Positions 17,091-26,276 of a stretch of DNA of 33,808 bases are shown here, piece after piece. A program made the position numbers and the translations under genes. Where the stretch lies: positions 1 to 33,808 of the forward strand of contig CANLYR010000046.1 in NCBI GenBank assembly GCA_947495425.1. Direction: 5' to 3'. The notes beneath the pieces are model-generated. The model was given only the letters and a program-made list of their open reading frames with translations. It ran no database searches and had not been told where the DNA came from. The first letter of the stretch is position 1, and each line of letters opens with the position of its first letter. The DNA comes from an uncultured Aquimarina sp. GTDB lineage: Bacteria > Bacteroidota > Bacteroidia > Flavobacteriales > Flavobacteriaceae.

Positions 17091-18385
17091 AACTGTGTGT
17101 CTTTTACTTGTTTTTTAATTTTCAGTTGTTTCTTCAGCATTACATAATTAGTCAAAAAGAATCCCGCTCCCACGACTACAAACAAAATCCCTCTAATTAC
17201 AAAACTCATCCCAGTATCAAAAAATCGACAAATTATGAGTATAGAAATCATTAACAATCCGTAATTAAGTATCCCGAAGTTAAAGGTATCAACTCCGACT
17301 TTGATCGCTGATATTCCTAAAGCAAATACTAATAGATTCATTAGCACAATGGGTAAAACTCCGATATCTGGAAGCAAAAAGTATACGATCCAGAAGATTA
17401 TAAAAGCTATTTGAAACAGGTTAATCGCTTTTATTCCATTTTTGAAAATTGTATATCCTAAAACTGCTATTGCACTTATAAACAATACCAATTCTACAAA
17501 CAATTCCTGAAAATCATAATGAAATTCACTCGGGAGTTCTTCCCAGATCCAACGAAATGTAAATATCATAAGAGACACTACAGTGCCTAATGAACCAATA
17601 ATTAACCAGCCGTTCTTAAGTGTTCGTAATTTTTTGAATATTGAAAGTCTTCCAAGTGTATACAGCAATCCAAATAGCGTAATATAGGTTACAAACCCCA
17701 AAGTATCATCACCAACAAAAGCACTTAATGCTACAGCTATACTAGCAGGTAAAATCCAATTGAAGATCATTACTGTATTGCTCAAAATCTTATTTTTAAG
17801 TAAATTCCAATAGTGAGGAACTATTGCCAAAAGAAATACAACGTATAACCAAGGTGTTTGATTATTTCTATAGTCCCATACTCCAACTTGTACCGCATAA
17901 TATGCACTAAGTAGTATAATAAGTAGCGCTACAGCATGTGATCGTAATACATACACCAGGGGCAAACAAAGTACTGTCCAAGTGAGTAGATAAGATGCCA
18001 ACTCCCCAGGAATATTATAAACCTGACTTACCATAGCGACACAAGCTCCTACTGAGAAGAAAAGAAAGGTGCCTGATGCCTCTTTCCATATATTACTTTT
18101 TTCTTTGAGAATAGAAAAACCGACTAGCAAATGCCCTAACACCATAGGAGCAAATGAAAGAATTGTTTTAATTGTCCTCGAAAAGTCATCCCAGTTGTGT
18201 GCCAAAATCAAAATAATACCTGCACCTACAAGTAGTGCTCCAAAAACACCAAAAACCATAAATAATGTATTCGGTTTCCCTACATCCTTAGTCGCATAAT
18301 ATTGCTCTATTTTGTTGGCAAGCTCAGGAGAAATTACTTTATCCTTAACCAAAGTTTTTAATTCTTTATTAAATTTTGAAATCAT
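17087..18385 (-). CDS. DUF2157-family polytopic membrane protein
   Basis: A 432-residue protein. The first 40 residues (KELKTLVKDKVISPELANKIEQYY) form the soluble DUF2157 N-terminal region. They are followed by about 11 to 12 transmembrane helices, beginning FMVFGVFGALLVGAGIILILAHNWDDFSR. The AHNWD motif after the first helix is typical for DUF2157. It is coupled by a four-base overlap to the GDYXXLXY gene. Its role is unknown; the partner pairing suggests a membrane complex. A terminator hairpin lies just upstream at 18421-18450, separating it from the YiaA/B gene. Confidence 0.88.
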   Translation of the reverse strand: MISKFNKELKTLVKDKVISPELANKIEQYYATKDVGKPNTLFMVFGVFGALLVGAGIILILAHNWDDFSRTIKTILSFAPMVLGHLLVGFSILKEKSNIWKEASGTFLFFSVGACVAMVSQVYNIPGELASYLLTWTVLCLPLVYVLRSHAVALLIILLSAYYAVQVGVWDYRNNQTPWLYVVFLLAIVPHYWNLLKNKILSNTVMIFNWILPASIAVALSAFVGDDTLGFVTYITLFGLLYTLGRLSIFKKLRTLKNGWLIIGSLGTVVSLMIFTFRWIWEELPSEFHYDFQELFVELVLFISAIAVLGYTIFKNGIKAINLFQIAFIIFWIVYFLLPDIGVLPIVLMNLLVFALGISAIKVGVDTFNFGILNYGLLMISILIICRFFDTGMSFVIRGILFVVVGAGFFLTNYVMLKKQLKIKKQVKDTQL

Positions 18386-18420
18386 ATTGTATCACTAAAT
18401 AATTACTTTAAAGGTAATAA

Positions 18421-18450
18421 AAAGACAGCCGCCACACTGCGGCCGTCTTT
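18421..18450 (-). terminator. Strong intrinsic terminator
   Basis: AAAGACAGCCGC (18421-18432) pairs with GCGGCCGTCTTT (18439-18450) over 12 bases with one G:U, around a 6-base loop. On the minus strand it is followed by TTTTTATTA. It ends the YiaA/B transcript before the DUF2157 gene and is unusually GC-rich for this DNA. Confidence 0.85.
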
Positions 18451-18457
18451 CATAATC

Positions 18458-18539
18458 ATCAAAACAAGGAGCCTCCCCCCGGATGTCAACATAATCTTGA
18501 TTTTTTTATAATCGAATTGACACGGCTCCTTCTTTTGAT
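18458..18539 (-). ncRNA. Candidate structured 3' UTR RNA
   Basis: Between the YiaA/B stop codon and the terminator the transcript can form a long hairpin. ATCAAAACAAGGAGCC (18458-18473) pairs with GGCTCCTTCTTTTGAT (18524-18539) at 15 of 16 positions. Next, ATGTCAA (18483-18489) pairs with TTGACAC (18517-18523). The sequence TCCCCCCGG (18474-18482) is left as a one-sided bulge. The G-rich bulge on the RNA strand is striking in AT-rich DNA. It could be a 3' UTR-derived small RNA, an RNA stability element, or a small mobile palindrome. No known RNA family was recognised. Confidence 0.45.
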
Positions 18540-19015
18540 TATTGCTCACTATTTTCAATAAATTTTTTATCTCTGGTATTTTTTTGTACAGCAATTGCAG
18601 CAAATAAACTCAACGTAAAAGACATTCCATAAAACCCTTTCTCACTCAACTCAAGATCGGCATTCCATAATCCAATGATTAGTAGCAGAATAGAGGCTAT
18701 TGTTGTAAACCAACTAATCCCATAATAAATATCTGTTACTGGTATATTTTCTAATCTATCTCTTACACTCTTTTGTACAGATACTGCCGAGAATAACCCA
18801 AACAATAAGATGGTAAAATAATACCCTTTTTCGTTAAGCATCATATCGGCATTCCATAATCCTATACAAAATGATATCATACCAATAAATAATGCTGACC
18901 ACGATGCTGATATAAAAGCTGGCGTTGGTTTTTGATCATACACCCTATTCTCTTTTTTTTCTAACTTTTTGTTTACCGTATCTTCAGACACGTCATTACT
19001 AAATTTGTACTCCAT
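18539..19015 (-). CDS. YiaA/YiaB-family inner-membrane protein
   Basis: A 158-residue protein with two tandem YiaAB units. The first (about 37-85: [36 protein letters not shown]) and second (about 98-148: [33 protein letters not shown]) each give two transmembrane helices with the shared IGLWNADxxLxEKGxY motif. The frame is open upstream to 19081, but the ATG at 19015 (MEYKFSND) gives the family-like N-terminus, and the operator-like palindrome lies in front of it. Function is unknown; it resides in the inner membrane. The stop codon touches the stem of the structured RNA downstream. Confidence 0.88.
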   Translation of the reverse strand: MEYKFSNDVSEDTVNKKLEKKENRVYDQKPTPAFISASWSALFIGMISFCIGLWNADMMLNEKGYYFTILLFGLFSAVSVQKSVRDRLENIPVTDIYYGISWFTTIASILLLIIGLWNADLELSEKGFYGMSFTLSLFAAIAVQKNTRDKKFIENSEQ

Positions 19016-19044
19016 GATTACTATGTTTTTGATAATTAATTTAA

Positions 19045-19067
19045 TGTTCAAATATTTTGTTTGAACA
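19045..19067. promoter_or_regulatory. Perfect 8-8 palindrome, putative operator
   Basis: TGTTCAAA (19045-19052), seven bases, then TTTGAACA (19060-19067), a perfect inverted repeat of the type bound by dimeric regulators. It sits 30 bases upstream of the YiaA/B ATG and overlaps the likely promoter region, with the helical-repeat gene diverging on the other side. No regulator gene is adjacent. Confidence 0.5.
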
Positions 19068-19196
19068 AGACAAATGTGCAATGATTCTTTCTGAAACCAA
19101 ATTCTATTTTCAAAAAAAACTTACGATATAATTTATATTAAAAAGATGTCTTGTAAATATTCATAGTATATTTAAACGATAAATACTTATGACATA

Positions 19197-20678
19197 ATGT
19201 ATACTATTTCATCAATTATACGCACTTTATCCAATGAGGAGAAACGAAGTTTTATAGCACTACTACGGCAAAAAAACAAGAGGAGTGATACCAAAAACAT
19301 ACAATTATTTAAGCTTTTGGATATTACCGAAGAAACCAAAGATCTTGATGTGAAGATCTATGGAAAACGATCCAAAAGTGCTTTTCATGCCCTTAGCAAA
19401 AGATTACATGACAGCCTGATTGATTTTATAGCATCAAAAAGTTTTGAAGGAGAAACCTCTGAAGAAATGGAGATCATGAAACTTTTACTAGCCAGCAGAA
19501 TATTTTTCGAACAAAAACAATATAAAATTGCTTTCAAAACCCTACAAAAGGCTGAACTAAAAGCAAAAACGTATGATCTCTATAGTATTTTGAATGAAAT
19601 CTACTATACCAAAATTCAATATGCACATCTTAATCCAGCAATACTTCTTGAAGCATTAATTGTAGATTTTAAAACCAATAAAGCATCGATACGGCAAGAA
19701 GAAAACCTCAACCTGTTTTATGCCACGGTACAAAACAAGCTTGTTCAAGATCACAAAGACTATATAAACATTATACGAGACACCTTGTCTACTTTTGGAA
19801 TTTCTGCTACACAAGACCTCACGTTTAGGTCCTTATTCAAAATTCTTGAAATCACTAACAAAACCGCACAAGCAACGCGAAATTATTATACCATACTTCC
19901 TTTTGTAGAAGAAATCTATGGCCAAATTCATCATAAAGAAAACCTGATAGATAAGCACTTGTTTTATCATATTCAGATCTTGTATTATGTAGCTAATGCT
20001 TATTTTAGAAATAAAGATTTTAAAGCCTCTCAACATTATCTTGTTTTGATGAAAGAACAGATGCATAAGTCACAAAACCAATATTATAGACGATTTTTGC
20101 CACAGTACACCTTGCTATATACTTTAAATCTGAACTACAGCGGTCATGCTGATCAAGCAATTACCACTCTCGAAACCTTTGATGATCATCATCACAAAGA
20201 GCAGATTTCTTATGTATTAGATCTAAAATTAAGCTTGATTGTGTTTTACTTTATACAATCCCGATGGAAAGATGCGTTGGGTATACTAACTAATTTTTAT
20301 CATAGTGATTATTGGTATACAGAAAAAGCAGGGATGCTCTGGGTGATCAAAAAAAATCTGATAGAAATTTTAGTACATATCGAACTCGACAATCTAGATT
20401 TAGTAGAATCCAGAGTACAAAGTTTTAGAAAAAAACATAGTGCCTATCTCAAAAACAATGGTGAAACACGAACGATAGAATTTTTAAAACTCATCTTAGC
20501 GTATTATCGTAATCCAGAGATCGTAACTACTGAGGCCTTCAAAAATAAAGTCCAAAACACCCTTACTATAACACCAAAAAAGCAGGAAGATATTTTTGAA
20601 ATGAGTTTTTATGCTTGGTTAAAAGCTAAGGCGCATACTACCAAATTGTATGAAACGATATTGAAGCTTGTTAATTAG
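19197..20678 (+). CDS. Helical-repeat (TPR-like) protein of unknown function
   Basis: A 493-residue protein without a signal peptide or membrane helices, so probably cytoplasmic. It starts MYTISSIIRTLSNEEKRSFI, and the first 90 residues are rich in basic helices (KRSKSAFHALSKRLHDSLIDFI). The remainder is a run of amphipathic helix pairs of TPR or SEL1-like character, such as RIFFEQKQYKIAFKTLQKAE (about 102), YYVANAYFRNKDFKASQHYL and IVFYFIQSRWKDALGILTNF. Such repeats usually bind proteins. I recall similar roughly 490-residue hypothetical proteins in other Flavobacteriaceae but no function. It is divergent from the YiaA/B gene across a palindrome. No catalytic motif seen. Confidence 0.75.
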   Translation: MYTISSIIRTLSNEEKRSFIALLRQKNKRSDTKNIQLFKLLDITEETKDLDVKIYGKRSKSAFHALSKRLHDSLIDFIASKSFEGETSEEMEIMKLLLASRIFFEQKQYKIAFKTLQKAELKAKTYDLYSILNEIYYTKIQYAHLNPAILLEALIVDFKTNKASIRQEENLNLFYATVQNKLVQDHKDYINIIRDTLSTFGISATQDLTFRSLFKILEITNKTAQATRNYYTILPFVEEIYGQIHHKENLIDKHLFYHIQILYYVANAYFRNKDFKASQHYLVLMKEQMHKSQNQYYRRFLPQYTLLYTLNLNYSGHADQAITTLETFDDHHHKEQISYVLDLKLSLIVFYFIQSRWKDALGILTNFYHSDYWYTEKAGMLWVIKKNLIEILVHIELDNLDLVESRVQSFRKKHSAYLKNNGETRTIEFLKLILAYYRNPEIVTTEAFKNKVQNTLTITPKKQEDIFEMSFYAWLKAKAHTTKLYETILKLVN

Positions 20679-21054
20679 TAAATTACCGCTATGCAAGCCC
20701 AATAAGCACTCTAAAAGAAAAGGGATTAAGGTTTCGAGGCAAGTCTTAGAGCATTCAAATCTCACCATGTCTTCATGAGGCGGGATGATCGAGTAAATTC
20801 TAGTTTTATTGTGCTATTGATCATATTTTTTATGATTCGAAACTAAGACCCCAACAAAAAAAATTCAAAAAAACCATCTAGTATTGAAAAATGAAACTAA
20901 GATGGCGTATCCTTGCAAAATAAATCATTTACAATATTCAAAGTATAGTATAATTAAATTAATGTTGTGGAAGTATTTATTAATTCTAACTAGACTGTAC
21001 TTTCAGGAATATTAATTACTGTTTTACTACTATACTAAGCTTAAAATTTATACC
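20679..21054. other. Gene-free stretch with repeat copy A
   Basis: No coding frame of note. It contains dispersed repeat copy A at 20752-20798 (listed separately), GTTTCGAGGCAAGTCTTAG before it and TTCGAAACTAAGACC after it, and a 6-bp inverted repeat CCATCT/AGATGG (20874-20916 region). The promoter of the following protease gene must be near 21000, but no consensus box stands out. Confidence 0.5.
20752..20798 (+). repeat. Dispersed 47-bp repeat, copy A
   Basis: Begins CATTCAAATCTC, then ATGTCT, TGAGGC and ends ATCGAGTAAAT. It aligns without gaps to the minus strand of 30238-30284, with 39 of 47 bases equal. The most conserved blocks are the two ends. It lies in an intergenic region and looks like a short dispersed element. 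Confidence 0.65.
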
Positions 21055-23049
21055 ATGGATAAAATAATATTCAAATTACTTTTTCTTATTTTACTAATCA
21101 CGAATACAGCGTGTTCTGTTCTTCAGCCAAAAAAACAAAAAACAACCACTGCAAAAACAGAAAAAAACGAAGATACAATCAAACCTTACAATGAGGTTAT
21201 TACTGAAAAAGCTAAAACTGACAAGGGCTTATTTGCTGTTCATAACATAGAGAATAAATATTATTATGAGATTCCTGATTCGTTACTCAATAGAGAAATG
21301 CTGATGGTAACACGTATTTCTAAAACCGCATCTGGCATTGGTTTTGGGGGTGGAAAACAAAATACACAAGTATTACGTTGGCAACGAAAAAACAAAAAAA
21401 TAGTATTGCGCGTAGTATCTTATGAGGTTTTTGCATCTGATTCTCTACCTATTCATGAAGCGGTAAAAAACTCTAATTTTGAACCTGTATTACATGCTTT
21501 CGCGATCAAAGCATTTAATAAAGATATTGATAATCAGAGTAACAACACAACCGTTATTGAAGTTACAGACCTGTTCAAAAAAGATGTAAAGGCTTTAGGA
21601 TTTCCAGATCAAAAACGAAAGAAATATAAAATTTCGAAATTAGATGACAACAGATCGTACATTGATACGATAAGAAGCTATCCTTTGAACATAGAAGCAC
21701 GCCATGTAAAAACATATAATGCTGCAGAGCCTCCATCTAATAGCAGTACAGGTTCAATTTCTTTAGAAATGAGTAACTCTATGATTTTACTCCCTAAAAC
21801 TCCAATGAAACGTCGTTACTTTGATCAACGTGTTGGGTGGTTTGCTCGTGGTCAAACTGATTATGGATTAGAAGCTCAGCAAAGTAAAACAATACGTTAT
21901 CTTGATCGATGGAGATTAGAAGTAAAAGATGAAGATCTAGAAAAATTTAAAAATGGAGAACTTGTTGTTCCCAAAAAACAAATCGTGTATTACATAGATC
22001 GCGCTACTCCAAAAAAATGGAGAAGTTACATTAAAAAAGGAATAGAAGATTGGCAAGTAGCTTTTGAACAAGCTGGTTTTAAAGATGCTATTATCGCCAA
22101 AGACCCACCTACCCCCGAAGAGGATCCAGATTGGAGCCCAGAAGATGCTCGATATTCTGTAGTTCGTTATTTGGCTTCTCCAATTCCTAATGCAAATGGA
22201 CCACATGTAAGTGATCCAAGATCTGGTGAAATTATCGAAAGTGATATCAATTGGTATCATAATGTGATGACATTACTACGTAATTGGTTTTTTGTGCAAA
22301 CTGCGGCTATCAACCCTCAAGCGCAGCATATACAATTCAAAGATGAGGTTATGGGAAGATTAATTCGGTTTGTCTCTTCTCACGAAGTGGGTCATACGCT
22401 GGGATTACCACATAATATGGGTAGTAGTGTGGCCTACCCTGTAGAATCATTAAGAGATCCAGAATTTACGAAAAAATATGGTACTGCACCTTCAATTATG
22501 GACTATGCAAGATTTAATTACATAGCGCAACCTGGTGATGGTGATGTAGCTTTAATGCCGAATATTGGAATCTATGATAAATATGCTATAAAGTGGGGGT
22601 ATCGCCCCCTACCTTATTTATCAGCAAAAGGAGAGAAAGAAACACTAGACCGTTGGATTCTCGAACATCAAAATGATCCTATGTACCGATTTGGAAAACA
22701 GCAATTTGGAGTAATTGACCCAAGTTCACAAACGGAAGATCTTGGAGATGATGCTGTGAATGCAAGTACTTATGGAATTAAAAACTTAAAAAGAATCGTT
22801 CCTAACCTTATTAAATGGACTGCCGAGGACGGAAAAAACTATGAGGATCTGGGTACTATGTACAAACAAGTATTAAGACAATTTAATAGATACATGGGGC
22901 ATGTAAGTGCTAATATTGGTGGAGTATACGAGCATTACAAAACCTATGATCAGAATGGCGCTGTTTATTCTCATGTTACCAAAGAAAATCAAAAACGGGC
23001 CATGTCTTTTTACATCAACAATTGTTCTCTACCCCAGATTGGTTATTAG
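21055..23049 (+). pseudogene. Zinc-dependent metalloprotease lipoprotein (DUF5117/DUF4953 type), frameshifted N-terminal part
   Basis: Residues 1-664 of what was a roughly 835-residue secreted metalloprotease. It has a lipoprotein signal, MDKIIFKLLFLILLITNTAC (cysteine 20). A DUF5117-like region (LREMLMVTRISK-type text, VLRWQRKNKKIVLRV) is followed by the zinc site HEVGHTLGLPHNMGSS: His443, Glu444, His447 and His453, in the DUF4953-type domain. The frame ends at TAG just after YINNCSLPQIGY, while the expected continuation runs in the next frame. Restoring one T near 23022-23023 (AACAAT-TTG-TTC) joins the two parts exactly. The catalytic half is complete, so a truncated product might still be made, but the C-terminal 170 residues are lost. 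A sequencing error is possible. Confidence 0.85.
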
Positions 23050-23543
23050 ATAAGAATATTTTTGACAAAATAGAATCCGCAGGAAATGTTGAGCGTATTC
23101 GCAGTACTCAAGTGAGAACACTAAATGACTTATTAGATCATGGTAAAATGGCACGTTTAATCGAAAATGAAGCTTTGAATACTAAAGATGCATACACCCT
23201 GATCAATATGATGACCGAACTAAGGCTTGGTTTATGGAGCGAATTACAAAGTGCAAAAGTGATCGACGTATATCGTCGTAATCTACAAAGGGCGTATGTA
23301 GATAGAATGGGGTTTCTAATGAAAAAAGATCAACCGGAAATACCAAAAGACATGAGGCCCTATGTGAAACGAACTACTGTCAACGCTTCACAAAGCGATA
23401 TTAGAGCAATAGTACGTGCAGAACTCAAAGCGGTGCTCAAAAACACACGCATCGCAGTAAATAAAACTAAGGATAAAATGACACGATATCATTTACTGGA
23501 TATTATAGAACGAATTTCTTTATTATTAGAGCTTAAGAAATAA
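23025..23543 (+). pseudogene. C-terminal part of the frameshifted metalloprotease
   Basis: About 172 codons in the frame shifted relative to the upstream protease: FSTPDWLLDKNIFDKIESAG, then VRTLNDLLDHGKMARLIENE, YRRNLQRAYVDRM and TRYHLLDIIERISLLLELKK to the stop. These segments are the normal C-terminal region of the DUF5117/DUF4953 metalloprotease family (the TPxWLxDK motif marks its beginning). The fragment overlaps the end of the first frame and has no secretion signal of its own. It is therefore not a separate gene. The coding quality remains good, indicating a recent lesion or an assembly error. Confidence 0.85.
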
Positions 23544-24063
23544 ATAATTATAGGGATCAGTAGCCAAATACATACTAATATAATTTTTTAACTATCTCAT
23601 ATTATATATTTTATAATAATTACTACTGTCTGTTCGAGCACAGTCGAGAACTATTCGTCTATAGAAAACAGGTTTCGACTGCGCTCAACCAGACATTTTC
23701 TTCTGAATACCTCTTAGACTTGTATAGAGATCGTTTATTCAAATGAAGAGTACCTTTCTTATGTATATTCATCGCAAGAATTAAAAATCAGTTAGATTCA
23801 TTCCATTTTTTATTCATAGTATAGTATGGAAAACACTTCCGTGTCAATACAAAAATTTCTAAGGTATTAGTTTTAAACTCTAGTAATAGCTATAGGATGA
23901 TAACCAGCCTAAACACCTTCAGCACTTCAGATAGTGAAATTCCATGAATTCTTTCGATACAAAGGTTACCCCATTAATTTAACAAGTTTTTATACCATTA
24001 ACAACAACAAAATCGATAACCTTAACGTTATATCTTTTCTAAATAAACCATGTCACACAATCC
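23544..24063. other. Gene-free stretch with an inverted repeat
   Basis: No convincing gene. An AT-rich beginning is followed by a long inverted repeat (23627-23695, listed separately) and about 360 bases in which I see nothing firm. A 73-codon frame at 23934-24155 overlaps the TIR-like gene and has no recognisable protein character. Confidence 0.5.
23627..23695. repeat. Flavobacterial-type inverted repeat (TCGAGcaCAGTCGAGA)
   Basis: Arms 23627-23651 (TGTCTGTTCGAGCACAGTCG...) and 23671-23695 (…TTTCGACTGCGCTCAACCAGACA in part) are complementary at about 20 of 25 positions around a 19-base loop. The core GAGCGCAGTCGA inverted repeat is, from memory, a very common intergenic element in Flavobacteria. 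It may end the protease transcript. Confidence 0.6.
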
Positions 24064-24606
24064 ATGAGTATACTGCCCAAGTATGGCTTGCTACAATTAA
24101 GAAACTCGGCAAGAATATACACCAAAGATGTTCCCGAAAGTCTATCCCTTTTTAAACAGGAGACTAAAGACTTTAAAATAACTCTATTTATTTCATATCA
24201 CCCTGAAGAATCAGAAGAACTGGATAGTGCGATTAACTTTTTAAAAGATTGTGATGTACTTGTGTATTCCGATTGGTTAGATGAAGAACTACCAAGAGAC
24301 AAAAGCGATATCACTACAAAACGATTACAAGAGCAAATACAAAAAAATAAAAAGTTTATTTTTCTTGCTACAGAGAAAGCGGTAAATTTAAAATGGTGTG
24401 ATTGGGTATTACGATTAGCCACTACGATAAAAGCTCCAGAGGATATTGCTATTTTACCAATACGTGAAGATTTTAGTGACTATAGTGGTGCAGAACACTT
24501 AAAAAAACATCCTTACATTAAAGAAAATGATTTTACAATCAATGCATATGATGTTAAATTTCCTAATGGAGAAGAGAAATCACTAGCAGAATGGCTTATA
24601 TCATAA
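24064..24606 (+). CDS. Solitary TIR-like domain protein lacking the catalytic glutamate
   Basis: A 180-residue protein. After an N-terminal helix region (LLQLRNSARIYTKDVPESLS) comes a TIR-type fold: strand A FKITLFISYHPEESEELDSA (about 38-57), then VLVYSDWLDEELPRDKSDIT, KRLQEQIQKNKKFIFLATEKA and the box-3-like segment LKWCDWVLRLATTIKAPEDIAILPI. In TIR NADases the equivalent of this last segment reads W-x-x-(W)-E-L, with a catalytic glutamate. Here the codon at 24406-24408 is GTA (Val115), one base from GAA. It may therefore lack NAD-cleaving activity. No partner effector, Thoeris or CBASS gene is near. It stands alone between a dead protease gene and convergent hemL. TIR assignment is fairly sure; function is not known. 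Confidence 0.72.
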   Translation: MSILPKYGLLQLRNSARIYTKDVPESLSLFKQETKDFKITLFISYHPEESEELDSAINFLKDCDVLVYSDWLDEELPRDKSDITTKRLQEQIQKNKKFIFLATEKAVNLKWCDWVLRLATTIKAPEDIAILPIREDFSDYSGAEHLKKHPYIKENDFTINAYDVKFPNGEEKSLAEWLIS

Positions 24607-24985
24607 ATAGGTTGTAGCTATCAATCAAATGGTATTGTAAATCTAAGGCATCCAGTAAAAAATAATATCTGATAAAAGATAATAACGTTTAAAAGCAGGG
24701 CTTTTCAATTCTTTTTTCACCAGTATAAGATTTATTTTGCGTTAAAATCTTGAAGCCTTGGAAAGATTTTAGCAAAATAAATCTGGTTTTCAGTATAACT
24801 GAAAAATACCTTAAAAAAAGCGCCTTTTCTTTTGTTTCTGTTTGCTGCCGGGCGAACAAAGAAAATGAAAAGAAGATTGAGTTAAAGAAAAACAGTTTAA
24901 TGCAAAGTTAAATTATATTCTGAAAATAAAAACATTATGAATACGTCAATAGTAGTTTATCGAAATAACGCTTTACCCTAATCAA
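24607..24985. other. Gene-free stretch between convergent TIR-like gene and hemL, two hairpins
   Basis: No gene seen. It holds two large hairpins: 24728-24784 and 24824-24872. The latter pairs CTTTTCTTTTGTTTCTG-like and GAACAAAGAAAATGAAAAG arms around the GCTGCCGGGC loop. Sequences like this second block (CAAAGAAA...AAAAGAAAAGGCGC) recur in Bacteroidota intergenic DNA as far as I recall. They probably end transcripts from both sides. Confidence 0.5.
24728..24784. repeat. Near-perfect 22-bp inverted repeat
   Basis: AGATTTATTTTGC-GT-TAAAATCTT (24728-24751) and AAGATTTTAGCAAAATAAATCT (24763-24784) pair over 22 bases with only a two-base bulge, around the 11-base loop GAAGCCTTGGA region. CCAG and CTGG extend it after a short TATA bulge. 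It might be a terminator or a small MITE-like element. Confidence 0.6.
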
Positions 24986-26272
24986 CTAAAGTCTCCTCGC
25001 TACGTTCTCAACCGCTGCAATGGTCTCATCTAAATCCTCATAGGTAAGTGCATCTGTAATGAACCATGATTCAAAAGCACTTGGTGCAATATAAATCCCG
25101 TGATCTAGCATACCGTGAAAGAATTTTTTAAAGGTATCATTATTACCCTTGGCAGCCGTATCAAAATCTACAACCTTATCTTCGGCAAAATGCACAGAGA
25201 TCATAGAACCTAATCTATTAATCGTATGTATTACATTGTGATTATGAAGTGCTTTAGTGATACCCTTATGCAAATATTCAGTTTTGTCTGCAAGACTATT
25301 AAAAATCTCTGGATTATCATTAAGTTCAGTAAGCATCGCAAGTCCAGCAGCCATTGCCAATGGATTACCGCTTAGTGTTCCTGCTTGATACACTGGCCCC
25401 AATGGCGCTAGATGATTCATAATTTCCTCGCGTGCAGCAAAGGCGCCTACAGGCAAACCGCCACCAATTACTTTTCCGAAGGTTATCATATCGGCGTTTA
25501 CATCCAGAAGTTCCTGCACTCCCCCTTTAGAAAGCCTAAAACCAGTCATAACTTCATCAAAAACTAATAGTATATTATGTGCATCACATAACGATCGGAG
25601 ACCTTCTAGAAAACCTTTTTCGGGGGGGATGCATCCCATATTTCCAGCTACTGGCTCTATGATAACACAAGCGATTTCATCTTTATTAGAAGTCATTATA
25701 TCTTCTACATGTGCTAAATCATTATATCTAGCTAATAAGGTATCTTGCGCCGTACCTTTGGTAACACCGGGACTATTTGGACTCCCAAACGTAACTGCAC
25801 CACTACCTGCCTGAATCAAAAATGAATCGCTATGCCCATGATAGCATCCTGCAAACTTAATGATCTTATCCTTACCCGTATATCCTCGAGCTAATCGCAC
25901 CGCGCTCATACAAGCTTCGGTTCCTGAGTTTACAAATCTTATTTTATCAATATTGGGCACCATAGAAACTGCTAATGCTGCAATCTGTGTTTCAATTTCT
26001 GTAGGCATCCCAAAACTGGTACCTTTTTTTGCTTTTTCTACCACAGCATTGACTACGGCAGGATGTGCATGCCCAAGAATCATCGGCCCCCATGAGTTGA
26101 TGTAATCGATTAATCGGTTTTCGTCTTCATCATATAAATAAGCGCCTCTGGCTTCTTTTACAAATATAGGGTCGCCTCCTACGGCTTTAAATGCCCTAAC
26201 GGGTGAATTAACTCCTCCGGGAATCACTTTTTGCGCTGCTGCGAATAATGCGCTGCTTCTTTGGTAGATCAT
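24986..26272 (-). CDS. hemL: Glutamate-1-semialdehyde 2,1-aminomutase
   Basis: A 428-residue PLP enzyme that converts glutamate-1-semialdehyde to 5-aminolevulinate, the precursor of haem, in the C5 pathway. Clear motifs: [18 protein letters not shown] at the N-terminus, [18 protein letters not shown] (PLP phosphate site), [13 protein letters not shown], and the PLP lysine in [17 protein letters not shown]. An earlier in-frame ATG at 26299 would overlap the preceding gene by 23 bases; the ATG at 26272 gives the standard [10 protein letters not shown] start, with a four-base gap. It is the last gene of a close four-gene run, 28450 to 24986. No other hem gene is present in the window. Confidence 0.96.
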   Translation of the reverse strand: MIYQRSSALFAAAQKVIPGGVNSPVRAFKAVGGDPIFVKEARGAYLYDEDENRLIDYINSWGPMILGHAHPAVVNAVVEKAKKGTSFGMPTEIETQIAALAVSMVPNIDKIRFVNSGTEACMSAVRLARGYTGKDKIIKFAGCYHGHSDSFLIQAGSGAVTFGSPNSPGVTKGTAQDTLLARYNDLAHVEDIMTSNKDEIACVIIEPVAGNMGCIPPEKGFLEGLRSLCDAHNILLVFDEVMTGFRLSKGGVQELLDVNADMITFGKVIGGGLPVGAFAAREEIMNHLAPLGPVYQAGTLSGNPLAMAAGLAMLTELNDNPEIFNSLADKTEYLHKGITKALHNHNVIHTINRLGSMISVHFAEDKVVDFDTAAKGNNDTFKKFFHGMLDHGIYIAPSAFESWFITDALTYEDLDETIAAVENVARRL

Positions 26273-26276
26273 GTGC

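Noticed and set aside
18403..18603. Minus-strand 66-codon frame over the structured 3' region
   Set aside because: Overlaps the YiaA/B C-terminus and both hairpins; base pairing explains the sequence better than coding does.
23001..23049. Programmed ribosomal frameshift in the metalloprotease
   Set aside because: No slippery heptamer or following pseudoknot-like structure seen at AACAATTGTTC; a simple deletion explains it.
23934..24155. Plus-strand 73-codon frame before the TIR-like gene
   Set aside because: No motif, and it overlaps the TIR-like gene start in another frame.
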